Source of the DNA: Humulus lupulus
Lineage: Eukaryota; Streptophyta; Magnoliopsida; Rosales; Cannabaceae
DNA length: 64,000 nt
Reading direction: 5' to 3'
NCBI RefSeq assembly: GCF_963169125.1
Contig: NC_084795.1
Location: 138,993,701-139,057,700, forward strand
The notes beneath the pieces are model-generated. The model had not been told where the DNA came from and searched no databases. It saw only the letters and a list, made by a program, of their open reading frames with translations. The position numbers and the translations under genes were made by a program. Within the stretch, counting starts at the first letter, position 1. Each line of letters opens with the position of its first letter. Positions 1-12,040 of the stretch are shown here, piece by piece.

Positions 1-395
1 TCAAAAATCCAAAAAAGATGGCAAGTTTTCAAGTTTCAGCATAAAAAAGTTAAAAAAATCATATTGAATAACAAAAATGAGTTTCATGCAACTTTTATAA
101 AAAATTCTTTTGTGGCAACTTAAAATCATTTAAATACACTTGTTAGAGCAAGCAAACCACTTAAAACCTAAAGATCCAAAAAAATATGGAAAGATTTCAA
201 GTTTCAGCATAATGAAATAAAAAAATCATATTGTATACCAAAAATGAGTTTCGTGAGAGTTTCTTACAAAATTCTTTTGTAGCAATTATTTAAATACACA
301 TGCTAGAGCAAACAAACCACTGAAAATTAAAAAAATTAAAAATAAAAAAGGCAAGTATTCAAGTTTCAGCATAACGAAACTAATAAAATAAGATT
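1..395. repeat. AT-rich tandem repeat, ~165-bp unit, cut by window edge
   Basis: The motif CAAGTTTCAGCATAA recurs at 30, 198 and 360 with similar sequence around it (a shared AATGAGTTTC block and a shared AGAGCAA.CAAACCAC block). This gives a direct repeat of about 162-168 bp, two copies plus a partial third. The array may extend left of the window. No coding potential is seen. Confidence 0.7.
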
Positions 396-2742
396 AGTGC
401 ATTGAATGAGGGCACATCAGCTGCATTTGAAAACAAAATGATGTAAAATAAAAAATTAAACCAATTGGACTTGCTGCAGCAGGGGATCCGTAAAAAAATT
501 AAACAATATAAGCTTCAAAAATAATAACAAAAAAATTAAAAAAGGAAAAACTATTGATAAAGAAAACACAAGTCAAAATTAGAATCTATATTCATATTAA
601 ACAGAACTAAAATCAAAATCAAACTCAGGATAATCAGAACTTAGATCATAAAAATCAAAGAAAAAATTATTGCAGATTCTTTATTTTACCAAATGTAAAA
701 ACATGAGGCTAAAAATTACTTGATCGTTGAAAGAAGCTTGCTTACCAAAAATCTCTCTCATGAAGAACTTCTTATCTGAAATCATCTTCCTTCTAGAATT
801 ACTATGTTGAAATTTGAAGAGGCAGTATAAGCTTCTATAATTGATGCTACCAACACCTTCTCTTTTGTACAGCTTCTTAACTTAGTGATATGTCTCAAAT
901 AGAGAATAGGAAATAACCTTTGCACATGAACTGATGCTAATAAGATGATTACCTTCTAAAATGAACTTAGTACAACTACAGACACTTACAACTTATATTT
1001 GACTATCCTATCTAAATTTGTAAATAGGTAAAAAAAAATCAATAGGAATGATATCTTAAATGGAGAGAGCGCAGAAATGTTCACATCCAAAACTCTAGAT
1101 CAATAACATATACAACAAAAACAAAGCAAATTATAAGAGTCTGACATGAACTATCCAATAATATTGTTCGTATAACAATTAATAAAAATTATATATGTTT
1201 TATAACTATTTTAATAATTATTAATAAGCATGGTCATATATATCTGCTACATGAAATGGAAATATCTATTATGGTTTGAAATATTTATTTTATGCTAATA
1301 AAATTAAATTGATTAGGAAAAGCAAACTAAAAATTATGTCTATATAATATTATTAATTACTAAAAATAAGAACTGCCTAGTAGAAATAGTAAGCAAGTCT
1401 TCATTACAGATTTGTGTGTGCTTTATTGTTAATTAGATTGTATATTTTTTTTTAATTTGTTCTCATTTCTTTTAACAGGGAAAACATCTATGCAACGCAC
1501 ACAAGGAAAGCCTAGTTGACACGAGACATATTCAATGTTCAAATATCAAATAGAGAAATGCCTCACTTAAGAAATAATATATGGTACTCTGGTACATTCA
1601 TAAAACAGAAGAACATGAGCTGCTATTATATATTAAATTATTCCAAACATACAAATTACTATTATGAATCTTTCTCAAGTCCAATATACTCTCTCATACC
1701 TGCTTAGGCCTCAACACCCACAAGAGAACAAAATAGTCCTTATTAGAGTATGTATTCTGTAAAAAAAAAGTAAAAAATAATAACATCAATCCAATGATGA
1801 TCAAACAAAATTTCATTACAAATTTACATATTATGATGAAAGCTATCTAATCAGGGTTTTTCTAAATTTATTATTTATACTAAAAATTCAAAAATCAATA
1901 TAATAATTACGACTCTAACTGATAGCAAGTAACCTAGAATCTGCATCTCTAATGGTGAAACAGCGAAAATTCACATCAGATCTACAACAAATGCGACGTG
2001 GTAGCATACTCATATATACTCTAAATCAAATTTTATACACATCAAAGCATAAAGCTTTCAGACTATATACACATTGTAGTTTCAATAAAATAACAACAAT
2101 GATCTTAAAAATTAAATTTAATAAAAGGGTCAAACTGAGTGGCAATAAAAGAAGATAATCCTCTGAAAAAGGGGCACTGGTTTTGAAGAAGAAGCTATGG
2201 GAAAAAAAGACCTAGCGAAGCAAGATAGGCGAAGCCGTTGAAATATCTCGTCTTCTGTAGGATCTTGAGAAGGGTTCATCAAGTATATGAGTACAAATAT
2301 TGATAGAAAATCAAAGCGAGAAGCTATCCGAAAAGAAGCAAGAGAAGACCATATCCCTAGGTGGCTGGTAAACACAAATTTGTCTACAAAACTAAGCCAA
2401 AACAAAATATATATCTCAATTTTTTATCAAGAAAAATATTATTTACATATGTAATATGTATATATATATATATATAGAATGAGATCTGTATACAGAATCA
2501 AAGTTGCAAGTTAACTTTACCAAAGAGAGGTCAAGACGAGAGAGGGTTTCTGCCTGTAATGTGTGTGGCCGATGGGGTGGATAGCGACGCCGTGGGATTA
2601 TGGAACCGCCGAGTGAGCCGTCGCAGTGGGGTGAAGACCGGAGAGTCGATGGGAGGGAGTGGGACCGTCTGACCGTGGGTGGAGGAGAGCTGTGACGTGC
2701 GTGGGAGGGTGGAGAGAGAGCGCCGCCACTGAGAATGGGAGA
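396..2742. other. AT-rich non-coding stretch; no gene recognised
   Basis: This stretch has strongly AT-rich sequence with only short, chance-length open frames. A (TA)9 microsatellite lies at 2459-2476. From about 2510 to 2742 the base composition becomes GC-richer, and the minus strand reads as a Ser/Pro/Arg-rich frame that continues, once the hAT element is skipped, into 3290-3330. This could be the 5' end of a host gene on the minus strand, but I recognise no domain and cannot decide the frame. Confidence 0.5.
2459..2476. repeat. (TA)n microsatellite
   Basis: Nine uninterrupted TA dinucleotides, directly visible. Confidence 0.9.
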
Positions 2743-2750
2743 AGAACGTA

Positions 2751-3281
2751 CAGGGCTGAGCATTGGTCGTGTTAGGATGTCATAATCGGGTTAGCAAAAG
2801 TGATCCGTAACTTGCCTAATTAAGAAAAAATTTTAACTGTCCAATAATTTGGGCAGGTTGGTTGGGTTAACCTGCCCAAACCGAAATTGTATTTTTTATG
2901 GGCGGGTTGGTCGAGTCAATCCACCAAAACAAAAGTGGTATTTTTTTTTTTTACATTTTTGTCTTTTAGATACTAGTACTAATGATGTGAAGTTTATCTT
3001 TTTAAGGTTAAAACAATATTTTAAATTTATAGTAAAAAAATTAAAACAAAACTTAATTAATTTATATATTTATTTGAATATATTAAAAATAATAAATTTT
3101 TAATTGGGCGGGTTGGGATATATTGGGCGGGTTGATAATTATTTTCAACCCGCCCAATGTAACAATTGGGCGGTTTAAATTTTAGTCGGTTTATTCGGGT
3201 TGCGTTTTTTGGCGGTTTTTTCGGATTGGTTTGGGCGGATTATTCGGGTTGGGCGGGTTGTAAAAATTTCTGCACAGCCCT
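2751..3281. mobile_element. Non-autonomous hAT-type element (MITE), 531 bp
   Basis: The element begins CAGGGCTGAGCA and ends TGCACAGCCCT, which are imperfect terminal inverted repeats of the CAGGG..TGCA type typical of plant hAT elements. It is flanked by an 8-bp duplication, AGAACGTA (2743-2750) and AGAACGAA (3282-3289), 7 of 8 matching, the length expected for hAT. Multiple GGGCGGGTTGG-type motifs in both orientations crowd both subterminal regions (2850-2935 and 3106-3255), resembling transposase-binding subterminal repeats. The core is AT-rich with no transposase frame, so mobilisation would need an autonomous partner. It sits in a GC-richer, possibly genic, segment. Confidence 0.85.
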
Positions 3282-3289
3282 AGAACGAA

Positions 3290-3844
3290 GTCTGAGAGTG
3301 AGTCATGAGAGGGGAGGTTGGGTGGCGTTATGGTTAAGTTTAGGTTCTTTCTTTATTTTGTGAAGAGAAATGTCCCAAAAGTAAAGGAAGGAGGGCACCT
3401 TTTTTTTAACGTCAATTATTTGGCACCATTTTTTTCTCTATTTATGATGGCGTTTTTTCAATAATGTCCAAATCCTATGTTATTAAAATAGTTATTTCTT
3501 GTAGCATCAAGTTCTTCGGCAAGAAAGTTTAGTTTGTATAAAAACTCAAGGCTTGTGTATCCCAATTTCATTTCATTATAGTAGCTTCAAGTATTTCTAT
3601 TGAGAAAACTATGAATAAAGATTTTTGGACAACAAATGCACATTTGTGTCAAGTCTTGCAACTTTTGTATTTCACATAAAATCATAGTTTAGTGATTTTA
3701 TGTTTTAAGAGTTGTTCTTCAAGAAATGTCAACTCTACACTTTGATCTTTTTGTGTTTATATAATTTGTGTTTACTATCATTAAAGTTAGATTACTTGTA
3801 TCTTTTGTTTTGAGTTGTAACACAAAACTAAGGTTGCTTATAGC
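3290..3844. other. AT-rich flank with no recognisable feature
   Basis: Sequence between the hAT element and gypsy element A. I see no long frame, no RNA gene and no further termini. It is probably host-derived flanking DNA or old unrecognisable repeat. Confidence 0.5.
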
Positions 3845-4476
3845 CTAACTGTAACGTCTCAATTTCCCTAATAAGGTTTAGTACATTGATTATGGGACCA
3901 GGAGTGTCATAATTGAATTATTATGTGATTACATTGATGATTATTTGAATTATGTGAGTTATATTATAATATGACTATGTTTGCATGTTTAGGTGTGTTA
4001 AGCATACATTTGGGTCCGTTTCTTATTAGAATGGCATTTTCGTAATTTTGATCCGTTGAGGGCATAGTTGTATATATATGTGTATATTAATTGAGACCAC
4101 ATTATTATATGGATATATTTGAGTTGTTCGACATGAGGCGATCCTAGCGAGCAAAGTAGCGGTTTAGTCACAACAGGGTCAAATACCCAACTCGGGGTGA
4201 GCCTAGGGGTATTTTGGTAATTTAGTACATTACCGGGATTTATCGAGTAATGAGAAATTATTTGGTGATTATTTGAGGATGTTAGAAGGAACGGGAATTA
4301 TGAGGCGTTGGTTGAGATTAGTGGAAAATGTGGCAAATGACTAATTGTCCTTGGGGGCATTAGAGAATAAGCTAATGGGCAAGAGGTATTTTAGTCATTC
4401 ACTTGCCTAGAGGAGTGATATACTCAGCCAATTAAGAACCTAGTAGAACAAAAGAAACACTCGCAGCTCAACACCT

Positions 4477-6320
4477 TGTTGGGGTTTTATGTCCTAATTA
4501 AAACTCAAATTCTTTGTAATCTCATTTTATTATCAATAAAAGAATATAAATCATTTTTTTGACTTGGTCAATCACTTTGCTCACATGTTTTATTTTCATG
4601 ATTATTTGTTTAATATAAACTTCTATTAAATCCCGAGCATATAGCTAATCTTATTTATAGTGACGTAATCACAGTGGAATATAAATATGATTATATGTTC
4701 AAAATAAGTTAGTCCTAAGATTAGTCAGTGAACAGGATTTACACTGACTTGCCAATCTACGATATGATCTACTTACACATTACAGTGTTATGTTCTTTCC
4801 AGAACATTAGCAAAGTAGATAAGATCGGATGTATTTGTTACATCGGACTGGACCGATATTGACAGTTGATAAGATAAGTAAACATACCGTTATTATCTAT
4901 TCTAGTCATATCATATAGTTGACCATAGGTCAATTCAATCTCAATTATGAGTGGTTAGTATTCTAACTGATTGTATTATTTGAGTTTTTTGACTTGTTCG
5001 TTACCAGCTTACCCTACGGACTAGCCCATACTTACATCTTGGGAACTCGGTAATTGAGTGGGAGTGTTAATCATAGATATGAACATCTATAGCTTCTGAT
5101 GAAGAAGTGAAACGATGGTTTCCTTTTAGTTTGGTTCAATGTGTTAAATGATAGAGATCTCATTTTAGTAATTAAATTAATTTACTGAAATATCATTTAC
5201 AAGGAACTAAGTTTTTAAGGATAAAATACAATGAGGGGTAAAACGGTATTTTAGTCCTATCTCATTGTAGACCGTCTATAGAGGATTGAGTGACAATTAT
5301 GGTTGTAACAATGGATAATTAATAGTGTATCTATATTTGTTATAGAGCGTTCTATGAATTCAAGAGTGCAATTCCGAGTCTATAGTGGAGTCACGATGAA
5401 TTAATAAGTTAGTAAATTTATTTGTTAGATTTATGATAACTTATTGGAGCTTGATTTCATAGGCCCATGGTTCCCATTGTACCTTGGATAAAATCATCTA
5501 GATAGTCTCAATTAATTGATTTAATCATCAATTAGAATTATCAAAGTTGACCAGGTCAATTTTGGATAGTTTTACACAGTTGTGTAATTTTGAGAAGAAA
5601 AGAGAAATTATGACATATTTATTAATTAAGATAAATTGGTATCTAAATTAATAAATAAGTTTAAATCAAGGTTCAAATTATAAATAATTAATTTGATAAA
5701 GGATTTAAATAATTATTTAATTAATTAAATTAATAGAAAATAATACATGTCTTGATTTTAAGTCCAATGGGCTTATAATCAAATGAGAAATTTCACAGAC
5801 CTATAGCCCATGATAATTTTGACCTAGGGCTTCAAAATGGCTATTATTTTATTGATTTTTTAATTAAATTAAATGACCTAATTGAGTCTATAAAAGGATT
5901 GCTTAGAGAGAAGTCAAAACATAAGTCACAAGTCAGATTTTCTGATAGTTTTAGATTCTCTCTAAACACAAGTCATTTTCTAAGCCTCTTTGTTATTTTC
6001 TCTTCTTCTCTCTATAACTATCTCATGTGTTGAGGATTGCCCGCACTAGTCTAGGTGGTTCTCAGGATACATTAGAAGATTGTGAAGAAAATAGAAGATC
6101 GGTTCAGTTTCTTGATAATACTCTGCGACAGAGAGGATATAAGAGTTAGAGAAACTGAAGGAAGGACTCTTTAATTCCGCTGCGTATACTGTAAGTATTC
6201 TATTATTTGTTTCTATTTGAATTCAATTTTAGAAACATGTTTTAGGCTATCTCGTATTAATTTGTTTAATATTAGATATACATGAAAATAAATAAAGATC
6301 CTATATAAGCTAATCTATCA
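4477..6320 (+). mobile_element. Copia-type solo LTR (1,844 bp)
   Basis: The segment begins TGTTGGGG and ends CTATCA (TG...CA) and is flanked by a perfect 5-bp duplication CACCT (4472-4476 and 6321-6325). Removing it and one CACCT restores the gypsy A LTR. A TATA-like box TATAAAAG at 5889-5896 suggests plus-strand sense. There is no internal region, so it is a solo LTR left by LTR-LTR recombination. Assignment to copia rests on the TGTTGG start and general layout; the lineage is unknown. Confidence 0.85.
5889..5896 (+). promoter_or_regulatory. TATA-like box in copia solo LTR
   Basis: TATAAAAG lies about 430 bp before the LTR 3' end, where a U3 promoter would be expected. Activity is not known. 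Confidence 0.5.
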
Positions 6321-6755
6321 CACCTCTCTCTCCCCCGTTACTCTCACACACACACACATATCTCTTGATGAGTTTTTTAATTTTGAGAAGGAAAAGCTCA
6401 AAAATTAGAAGATTGGAGCTAGAATTTGGTCTAATGGCAGCTAAGGGTTGCAACTTAACAGATTAAGGTAAGAATTCTCCTTGTTTTTTCTGTAAATTTC
6501 TTATGTTCTTGAGGTGTTCTTATGCTTTGAAGCTCAAGATGTGGGTTTTGAGTTTTAGTGGGAGTTTGGGTGAGTTTTTGGTGTCCACGTGTTGCTTAGG
6601 TTGAATTATACTTGTTTTGGAACTCACTTCTAGTTGGGGTTTGCATTTGGTGTGGATTTTGATAGTTTGAACTCAGGGAAAACGCAGGTGTAAACCCAGA
6701 AATTTCTTGGTTCGCATAGTAGCGCCCCTGCCCTTGTGTTGGGCGCCCCTGCGCT

Positions 6756-7305
6756 ATGAAGGGGAGGGCTTGGGGGCTTTCTATTTGGGTTTGGGCGCCC
6801 TTGCCCTTGTGTTTGGCACCCCTGCGCTATGCAGGCGATGTTCTGGGGGGCTCTATAACTTGGTTGTGCGCCCCTACTTTCTGTGCGGAAGTGGGTCATT
6901 TGAGGAAAGATTTCCCAAGAGCAAGAAAGGAAGAACCAAGGAAGGCAGACAACTCAACTCCAACTCGAGTGTTCGCATTGATGCAGATGGAGGCTGAGGC
7001 TAGTCCCTCAATAGTGACAGGTCAACTCTCTAGTGCTAGAACCTGTTATATTGTTTTGATTGATTCTGGTGCTACACACTCTTTTGTTTATAGTAGGATA
7101 ATTGATAGACTGTGTAGGCCATGTGATTATTATGTTGTAAGGCTCGAGATCTTACTGCCCACTAGGGAGTTAGTAGTTTCCAAGAGATGGGTTAGATCAT
7201 TGTCAGTGACGGTGGATGGCAGAGAGTTTTCAGTTGATTTGATTGAGTTGGTTATGAACGACTTCGACATGATTTTGGGTATGGAATGGTTAGTGAAGTA
7301 TGGAG
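6756..7305 (+). pseudogene. Gypsy A gag end and aspartic protease, fused to LTR sequence
   Basis: An open frame of 207 codons starts at 6756 inside LTR-derived sequence and passes into gag-protease sequence near 6878. Residues about 42-54 are a degraded zinc knuckle (FCAEVGHLRKDFP, last Cys replaced by Phe). Residues 103-110, DSGATHSF, contain the catalytic Asp motif of retropepsins, and residues 175-179 (GMEWL) match the conserved C-terminal gypsy protease motif ILGM.WL. The frame is cut at 7306 by copia 1, and its last 24 residues are read from the copia LTR. The remainder of the protease resumes at 19306. This is a chimeric frame produced by a deletion and an insertion; nothing suggests function. 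Confidence 0.85.
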
Positions 7306-9207
7306 TGTTGGTTTTTATTGATCAAATCACAGATTATACGCAGCGGAACAACAATCAAATTGTTAATTTAATCCCATAAGATTTCTAGATCTACTTCTTC
7401 ACATGCATATATATATTGAATCAAAGACATGAATAGAAAAATTACCTCAGGTCCTTCCTTGCTGCTATTTTTTCGTATGGCAAAATCCTTGAGATCTCAC
7501 ACCAAGATCTTCCAAAATGTTCTCAGCACACAAAGAACGAGTGTGGGCTCGCTATACAAATAATAGGCAAAATCTATTTATCATATGTTCTCAACACATG
7601 AGATCTGATAAAGTTTGGACCTAGGTTTTGTGAAGAACAGTGACTTTTGTATGTATCACTGTTCTCTTTCTCTAAGAAAGATTTCAAGATTTTTTTATTA
7701 TCCTTGAAAAGTTACATTCTGAAAAAACGGATATCCTATATTTAATATATCATATATATTAAAATAAAATCTTAGTTATTTTAAACAATTTGAAAATAAC
7801 TAATTAGTTATCAAATTTTTGTTTAAATTATAATATTTTAATCATATTACAATATCTCATTATTTATTTAATATTTAAATAACTAAAATTGTGGAACCAA
7901 GAAACTTTATCAGTCTCTTATGCATGTAGCACAATGACCGTGCACTGTGCTACATGTGTACCACATGCCAATGATGGTATGTGATTTCTCCTAATTTTTA
8001 TTATTATTTAAATACCAAAAATCCCAAAAATAAATTAATTCAAAATTAATTATATTTTTGTTAAATCAAATAATTAATTAATTGATTACACATAATTATA
8101 CAATAATTATGTTTGATACATAGAAAAATATTTGACTTATCACATAAGTCATTTTTGCCCATTTTTGTATTTACCTTTGTCAATGTTTGTTTGAGCCATT
8201 TCGGGGACCATGGACCTATAACATTAAGCTCCAATAAATTGAAACTAAATAATTAAACTCTTTAATTATAATAGTTAATTTATTAATTCTGATCTTTCTC
8301 CACTATAAATTCAGAATTGCACTCTTTATGTTATAGATATATTTTTACAGAAATTTTTTCTTAAGTCGTCTATTGATATAACCATCTTACAATAGTTCAA
8401 CCATCTAATTAATTAGTTTATAAATTAGAATGGAAGAATTACTATTTTACCCTTCTAATTTACTTCTTATTCCTTAAGTACCATTAATTCACTAGTGAAT
8501 AATTAATCTATAATCTAATTATAGATTTGAGCTCAAAATCATTCAGTTCCAGAATTAACCCTTAAGGGAACTAATATACAATTTGTTAGGAAATATTAGA
8601 TTCTGTATTGTTGATACATGTTCTCAGCCATCCATGATATTAAATCTCCAAAACAAAAGTCATTAACCTCATTCTTTGAAGAGACCTTAATGAATGAATC
8701 AAAAGATTTAATAAACATGAACATGAGTTCATGAATACTCAGGATTTAGGTTGATCTATAAATGATCATCAGTTATGATATGAATTACAAGTCTTTATTG
8801 TTAAATGGTTTCTGGATAAAGACTTTAATTTATATCAGTCCATGTCATATATAATCATATTATATAAAGCACATTTACCAAGATGTCTTACCACATCAAT
8901 AATCCAAATCTAGATTATTTGTATCATTATGATACTCAGTAAACCGTACTTACAACTCCAATCAAAGAATTCCATAACTTTAATTTGTTGTTGTTGACTA
9001 TTTTTATTCATTCATGTGATCTTAATTCTCTCGTACTAATACAAGATCACATCCTCAATAATGAATATGGAATTTTTCTGATATTTACAAAATTATTCAA
9101 ACAATAATTTAACAATCTAAATATAACAATAATAATAAACCATTGTATTTATTTATTCACAGAAAAAACAAATGTCTTTTACATGCTTTTAGGACACACT
9201 CCTAACA
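7306..9207 (-). repeat. 3' LTR of copia 1
   Basis: 1,902 bp, TGTTGG...CTAACA on the plus strand, so the sense start is TGTTAGGAGTG. It is closely similar to 17386-19300, with scattered substitutions and small indels. Sense direction is minus, set by the coding strand. The adjacent ATCTCCCACTT (9208 onward) is the reverse complement of a polypurine tract. Confidence 0.92.
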
Positions 9208-9256
9208 ATCTCCCACTTGTACTTAAAGCAAGTGAGGCATTTCTCTCAATCCCATA

Positions 9257-10468
9257 TTACGTACATGACCCTTGAATTGCTTTGCTGGAAGCGTCTTCGT
9301 GAACGGGTCTGCCAGTTTGTGTTTTGATGCGATTTTTCAGAATGGACACATCTCCTCTATGTACGATTTCTCTGACTAAGTGGTATTTGCGCTCTATATG
9401 CTTTCCCATCTTGTGGCTTCTTGGTTCTTTAGAATTAGCCACTGCTCCACTGTTGTCACAGTAAAGAACAAGTGGTTTCCCCACTTCTGGAACTACTTCC
9501 AAATCTGTGTAGAACTTTTTCAGCCAAACTGCTTCCTTAGCTGCTTCACAAGCTGCTATGTATTCAGCTTCCATGGTTGAATCAGCTATACTGGATTGCT
9601 TAATGCTTCTCCAGACAACTGCTCCACCACCAAGAGTGAATATTGACCTAGAAGTAGACTTTCTACTATCCTTGTCAGATTGAAAATCTGAGTCAGTGTA
9701 TCCAGTAGGTTCGAGGTCACTACCCGAATATACTAGCATATAGTCTCTCGTTCTCTTGAGATACTTGAGAATATGTTTCACTGCAATCCAGTGTTCCAAA
9801 CCTGGATTTGATTGATAACGACTGACAATCCCTACTGCATAACATATGTCAGGTCTAGTACATAACATTGCATACATAAGGCTCCCTATAGATGATGCAT
9901 AGGGATACTTTCTCATATCCTCTTGCTCTTGTGGTGTCTTTGGACACTGATCTTTACAAAGAGTAATTCCATGTCTGGTCGGCAATTGACCCTTTTTGGA
10001 ATTCTCCATAGAGAATCTTTCAAGCACTTTATCAATATAATTTGCTTGTGAAAGTGCTAGGAGCTTGTTCTTTCTATCTCTTAGAATTTTAATGCCTAGA
10101 ACATAGCTCGCTTCTCCCAAATCTTTCATTTGGAATTTGTCAGCCAACCATTTCTTTACATTTGATAATGTCTCTACATCATTCCCAATGAGTAGGATAT
10201 CATCAACATAAAGAACTAAGAAAACCACAATTTTTCCTTTGATGTATTTATAAACACATGCTTCGTCAACATTTTGTTCGAAACCATATGTTTTAATAGT
10301 TTCATCAAATGTTAAGTTCCAAGATCTTGATGCTTGTTTCAATTCATATATGGATTTCAACAACTTGCATACTTTTTTATCTTGATCCTTCTTTATAAAC
10401 CCTTCTGGTTGTTCCATATAAATGGTTTCATCAAGGTGGCCATTCAGAAAGGTTGTCTTGACGTCCAT
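9257..10468 (-). pseudogene. Copia 1 reverse transcriptase and RNase H
   Basis: A 403-codon open frame with the C-terminal half of copia pol. The RT catalytic motif YVDD is at residues 87-90 (VLYVDDILLIGND). RNase H features follow: the TDSDF..DKDSRKSTS block near 258-273, DSTMEAEY at 296-303 and YCDNSGA at 336-342. The final ~25 residues leave the family pattern after residue 377, pointing to a frameshift shortly before the natural end. Upstream, the frame is separated from the integrase/RT start frame (10574-12076) by about 105 bases with a stop and a frame change. RT would copy element RNA in cytoplasmic particles, but this copy is broken. Confidence 0.9.
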
Positions 10469-10573
10469 TTGCCATATCTCATAATCCTAGATGACAGTTA
10501 TGGATAAAAGTATGCGAATGGTCTTAAGCATGGCCACAGGAGAAAATGTTTCTTCATAGTCCACACCCTCTCT

Positions 10574-12036
10574 CTATGTGTAGCCTTTGGCCACAAGCCT
10601 TGCTTTATAGGTCTCTACCTTTCCATCTGCACCCCTTTTTTTCTTGTAGATCCATTTGCATCCAATGGCATTAACATTGTCAGGCAGATCTACAAGTTCC
10701 CAAACTGAATTGGAATACATTGATTCCATTTCTTGATTCATGGCATCTTGCCACTTATCAACATCAGGGTCTTCCATTGCTTCTTTAAAAGTCAATGGAT
10801 CGTCTTTTTTAGTATCTGATACAAGAACATGTGCCTCATGTTCGTAGCCAATACGTTGTCTCACAATCCTCCCACTACGACGTTGCACTGGTTTTTCCTT
10901 TTCAGGAATTGTGGTTTCTTTGGTTGTTTTATCATTAACTGATGAAGAAGATGGAGATGAAATATTATCTATCATTAGTTCCTCTAAAATTACTTTGCTT
11001 CGAGGTTTAAATTCATTCATATAGTCATGTTCTAAAAAGGTTGCATTTGTCGAAACAAATACCTTTTGATCACTTGGGCTATAGAAATATCCACCTCTTG
11101 TTTCTGGAGCATAGCTCACAAATATACACACTTCAGACCTAGAATCCAGTTTTCCAGATTTAGGTCTTAGCACATGAGCAGGACAACCCCAAATACAGAA
11201 ATGTTGTAAACTAGGTTTACTTCCATTCCATAGTTCTAGAGGTATCTTTGTCACAGCTTTGGACGGAACTACATTCAAAATGTAGTTAGCCGTTTGAAGT
11301 GCATATCCCCAAAACGATAAGGGAAGTGAAGAGTAGCTTAACATAGACCTAACCATGTCCAACAGGGTCCGGTTTCTTCTTTCTGAAACTCTGTTTTGTT
11401 GTGGTGTTCCAGGTGCTATGAGTTGGGATTTAATTCCATGCTCTAGCAAGAAATCTTTGAATTCAGAATCTAAATATTCACCACCACGATCAGATCGGAG
11501 TGTTTTTAAAGATTTTCCTAATTGCGTCTCAGCTAAGGCTTTGAAGTCTTTAAACCTATCAAAAGTTTCTGACTTCTTAAGCATTAGGTAAACATGACCG
11601 TATCTAGAATAGTCGTCAGTAAATGTGACAAAATATTCATAACCACCTCGAGCTCGAATGTTAATTGGACCACATACATGACTATGTATTAGCTCTAGTG
11701 GTTCTTTGGCTCTATTTCCCTTTGAAGTAAAAGGTCGTTTAGTCAATTTTCCTTCTAAACAAGATTCATAAACCGGTAGGGTTCCAATTGTTAGTTCCCT
11801 TAAAGGTCCATCTTTAGTTAACTGGTTTATCCTATCTAGACTAATATGACCTAATCTTAAGTGCCATAGATACGTGTCATTTTCTTTAGAAACCTTTTGT
11901 CTTTTGTTACTTTGTGGAACAACTACTTTAAATAATTCAGAATTGTTGAGCAATTTTTCTATTAGATTAAGCATGTACAGTCGGTCCTTTTGTTTTGCAT
12001 GACAAATATTGTTCCCATTCCTTGAAATAAAAATCA
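10574..12036 (-). pseudogene. Copia 1 integrase and start of reverse transcriptase
   Basis: An open frame of 500 codons (from 12076), of which the first ~13 residues come from the LINE tail. The zinc-binding region has HLRLGH at 72-77 and one of the paired cysteines at 104, but the other is Tyr (PVYESCLEGK), so the HHCC finger is damaged. The catalytic DDE core shows FTDDYS (152-157), SDRGGEY (195-201) and SERRNRT with Glu at 232. The family motif PQQNGVSERR reads PQQNRVSERR. RT begins near residue 400 and continues to KGYT at the end. The start is lost through the LINE insertion. Confidence 0.9.
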
Positions 12037-12040
12037 TATT

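Larger units (their letters stand above)
3850..6877 (+). repeat. 5' LTR of gypsy A, interrupted and 3'-truncated
   Basis: Bases 3850-4476 and 6326 to about 6877 match the 3' LTR at 34492 onward (shared start TGTAAC.TC.CAATTTCCC; shared AACCTAGTAGAACAAAAGAAACAC at 4430-4460 versus 35083-35103). The copia solo LTR (4477-6320) interrupts it. The match stops near 6866-6880, where sequence jumps straight into the end of gag, so the distal half of the LTR, the primer-binding site and the 5' part of gag are missing. Relative to the 3' LTR this copy has a 73-bp internal duplication (units starting at 6722 and 6795). Confidence 0.85.

Noticed and set aside
2443..2763. 106-codon minus-strand Ser/Pro-rich frame as a gene
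   Set aside because: Its start codon is inside the hAT terminus and no domain is seen. Kept only as a possible disrupted exon.
11355..11591. 78-codon plus-strand frame
   Set aside because: Antisense shadow of the copia 1 integrase frame.
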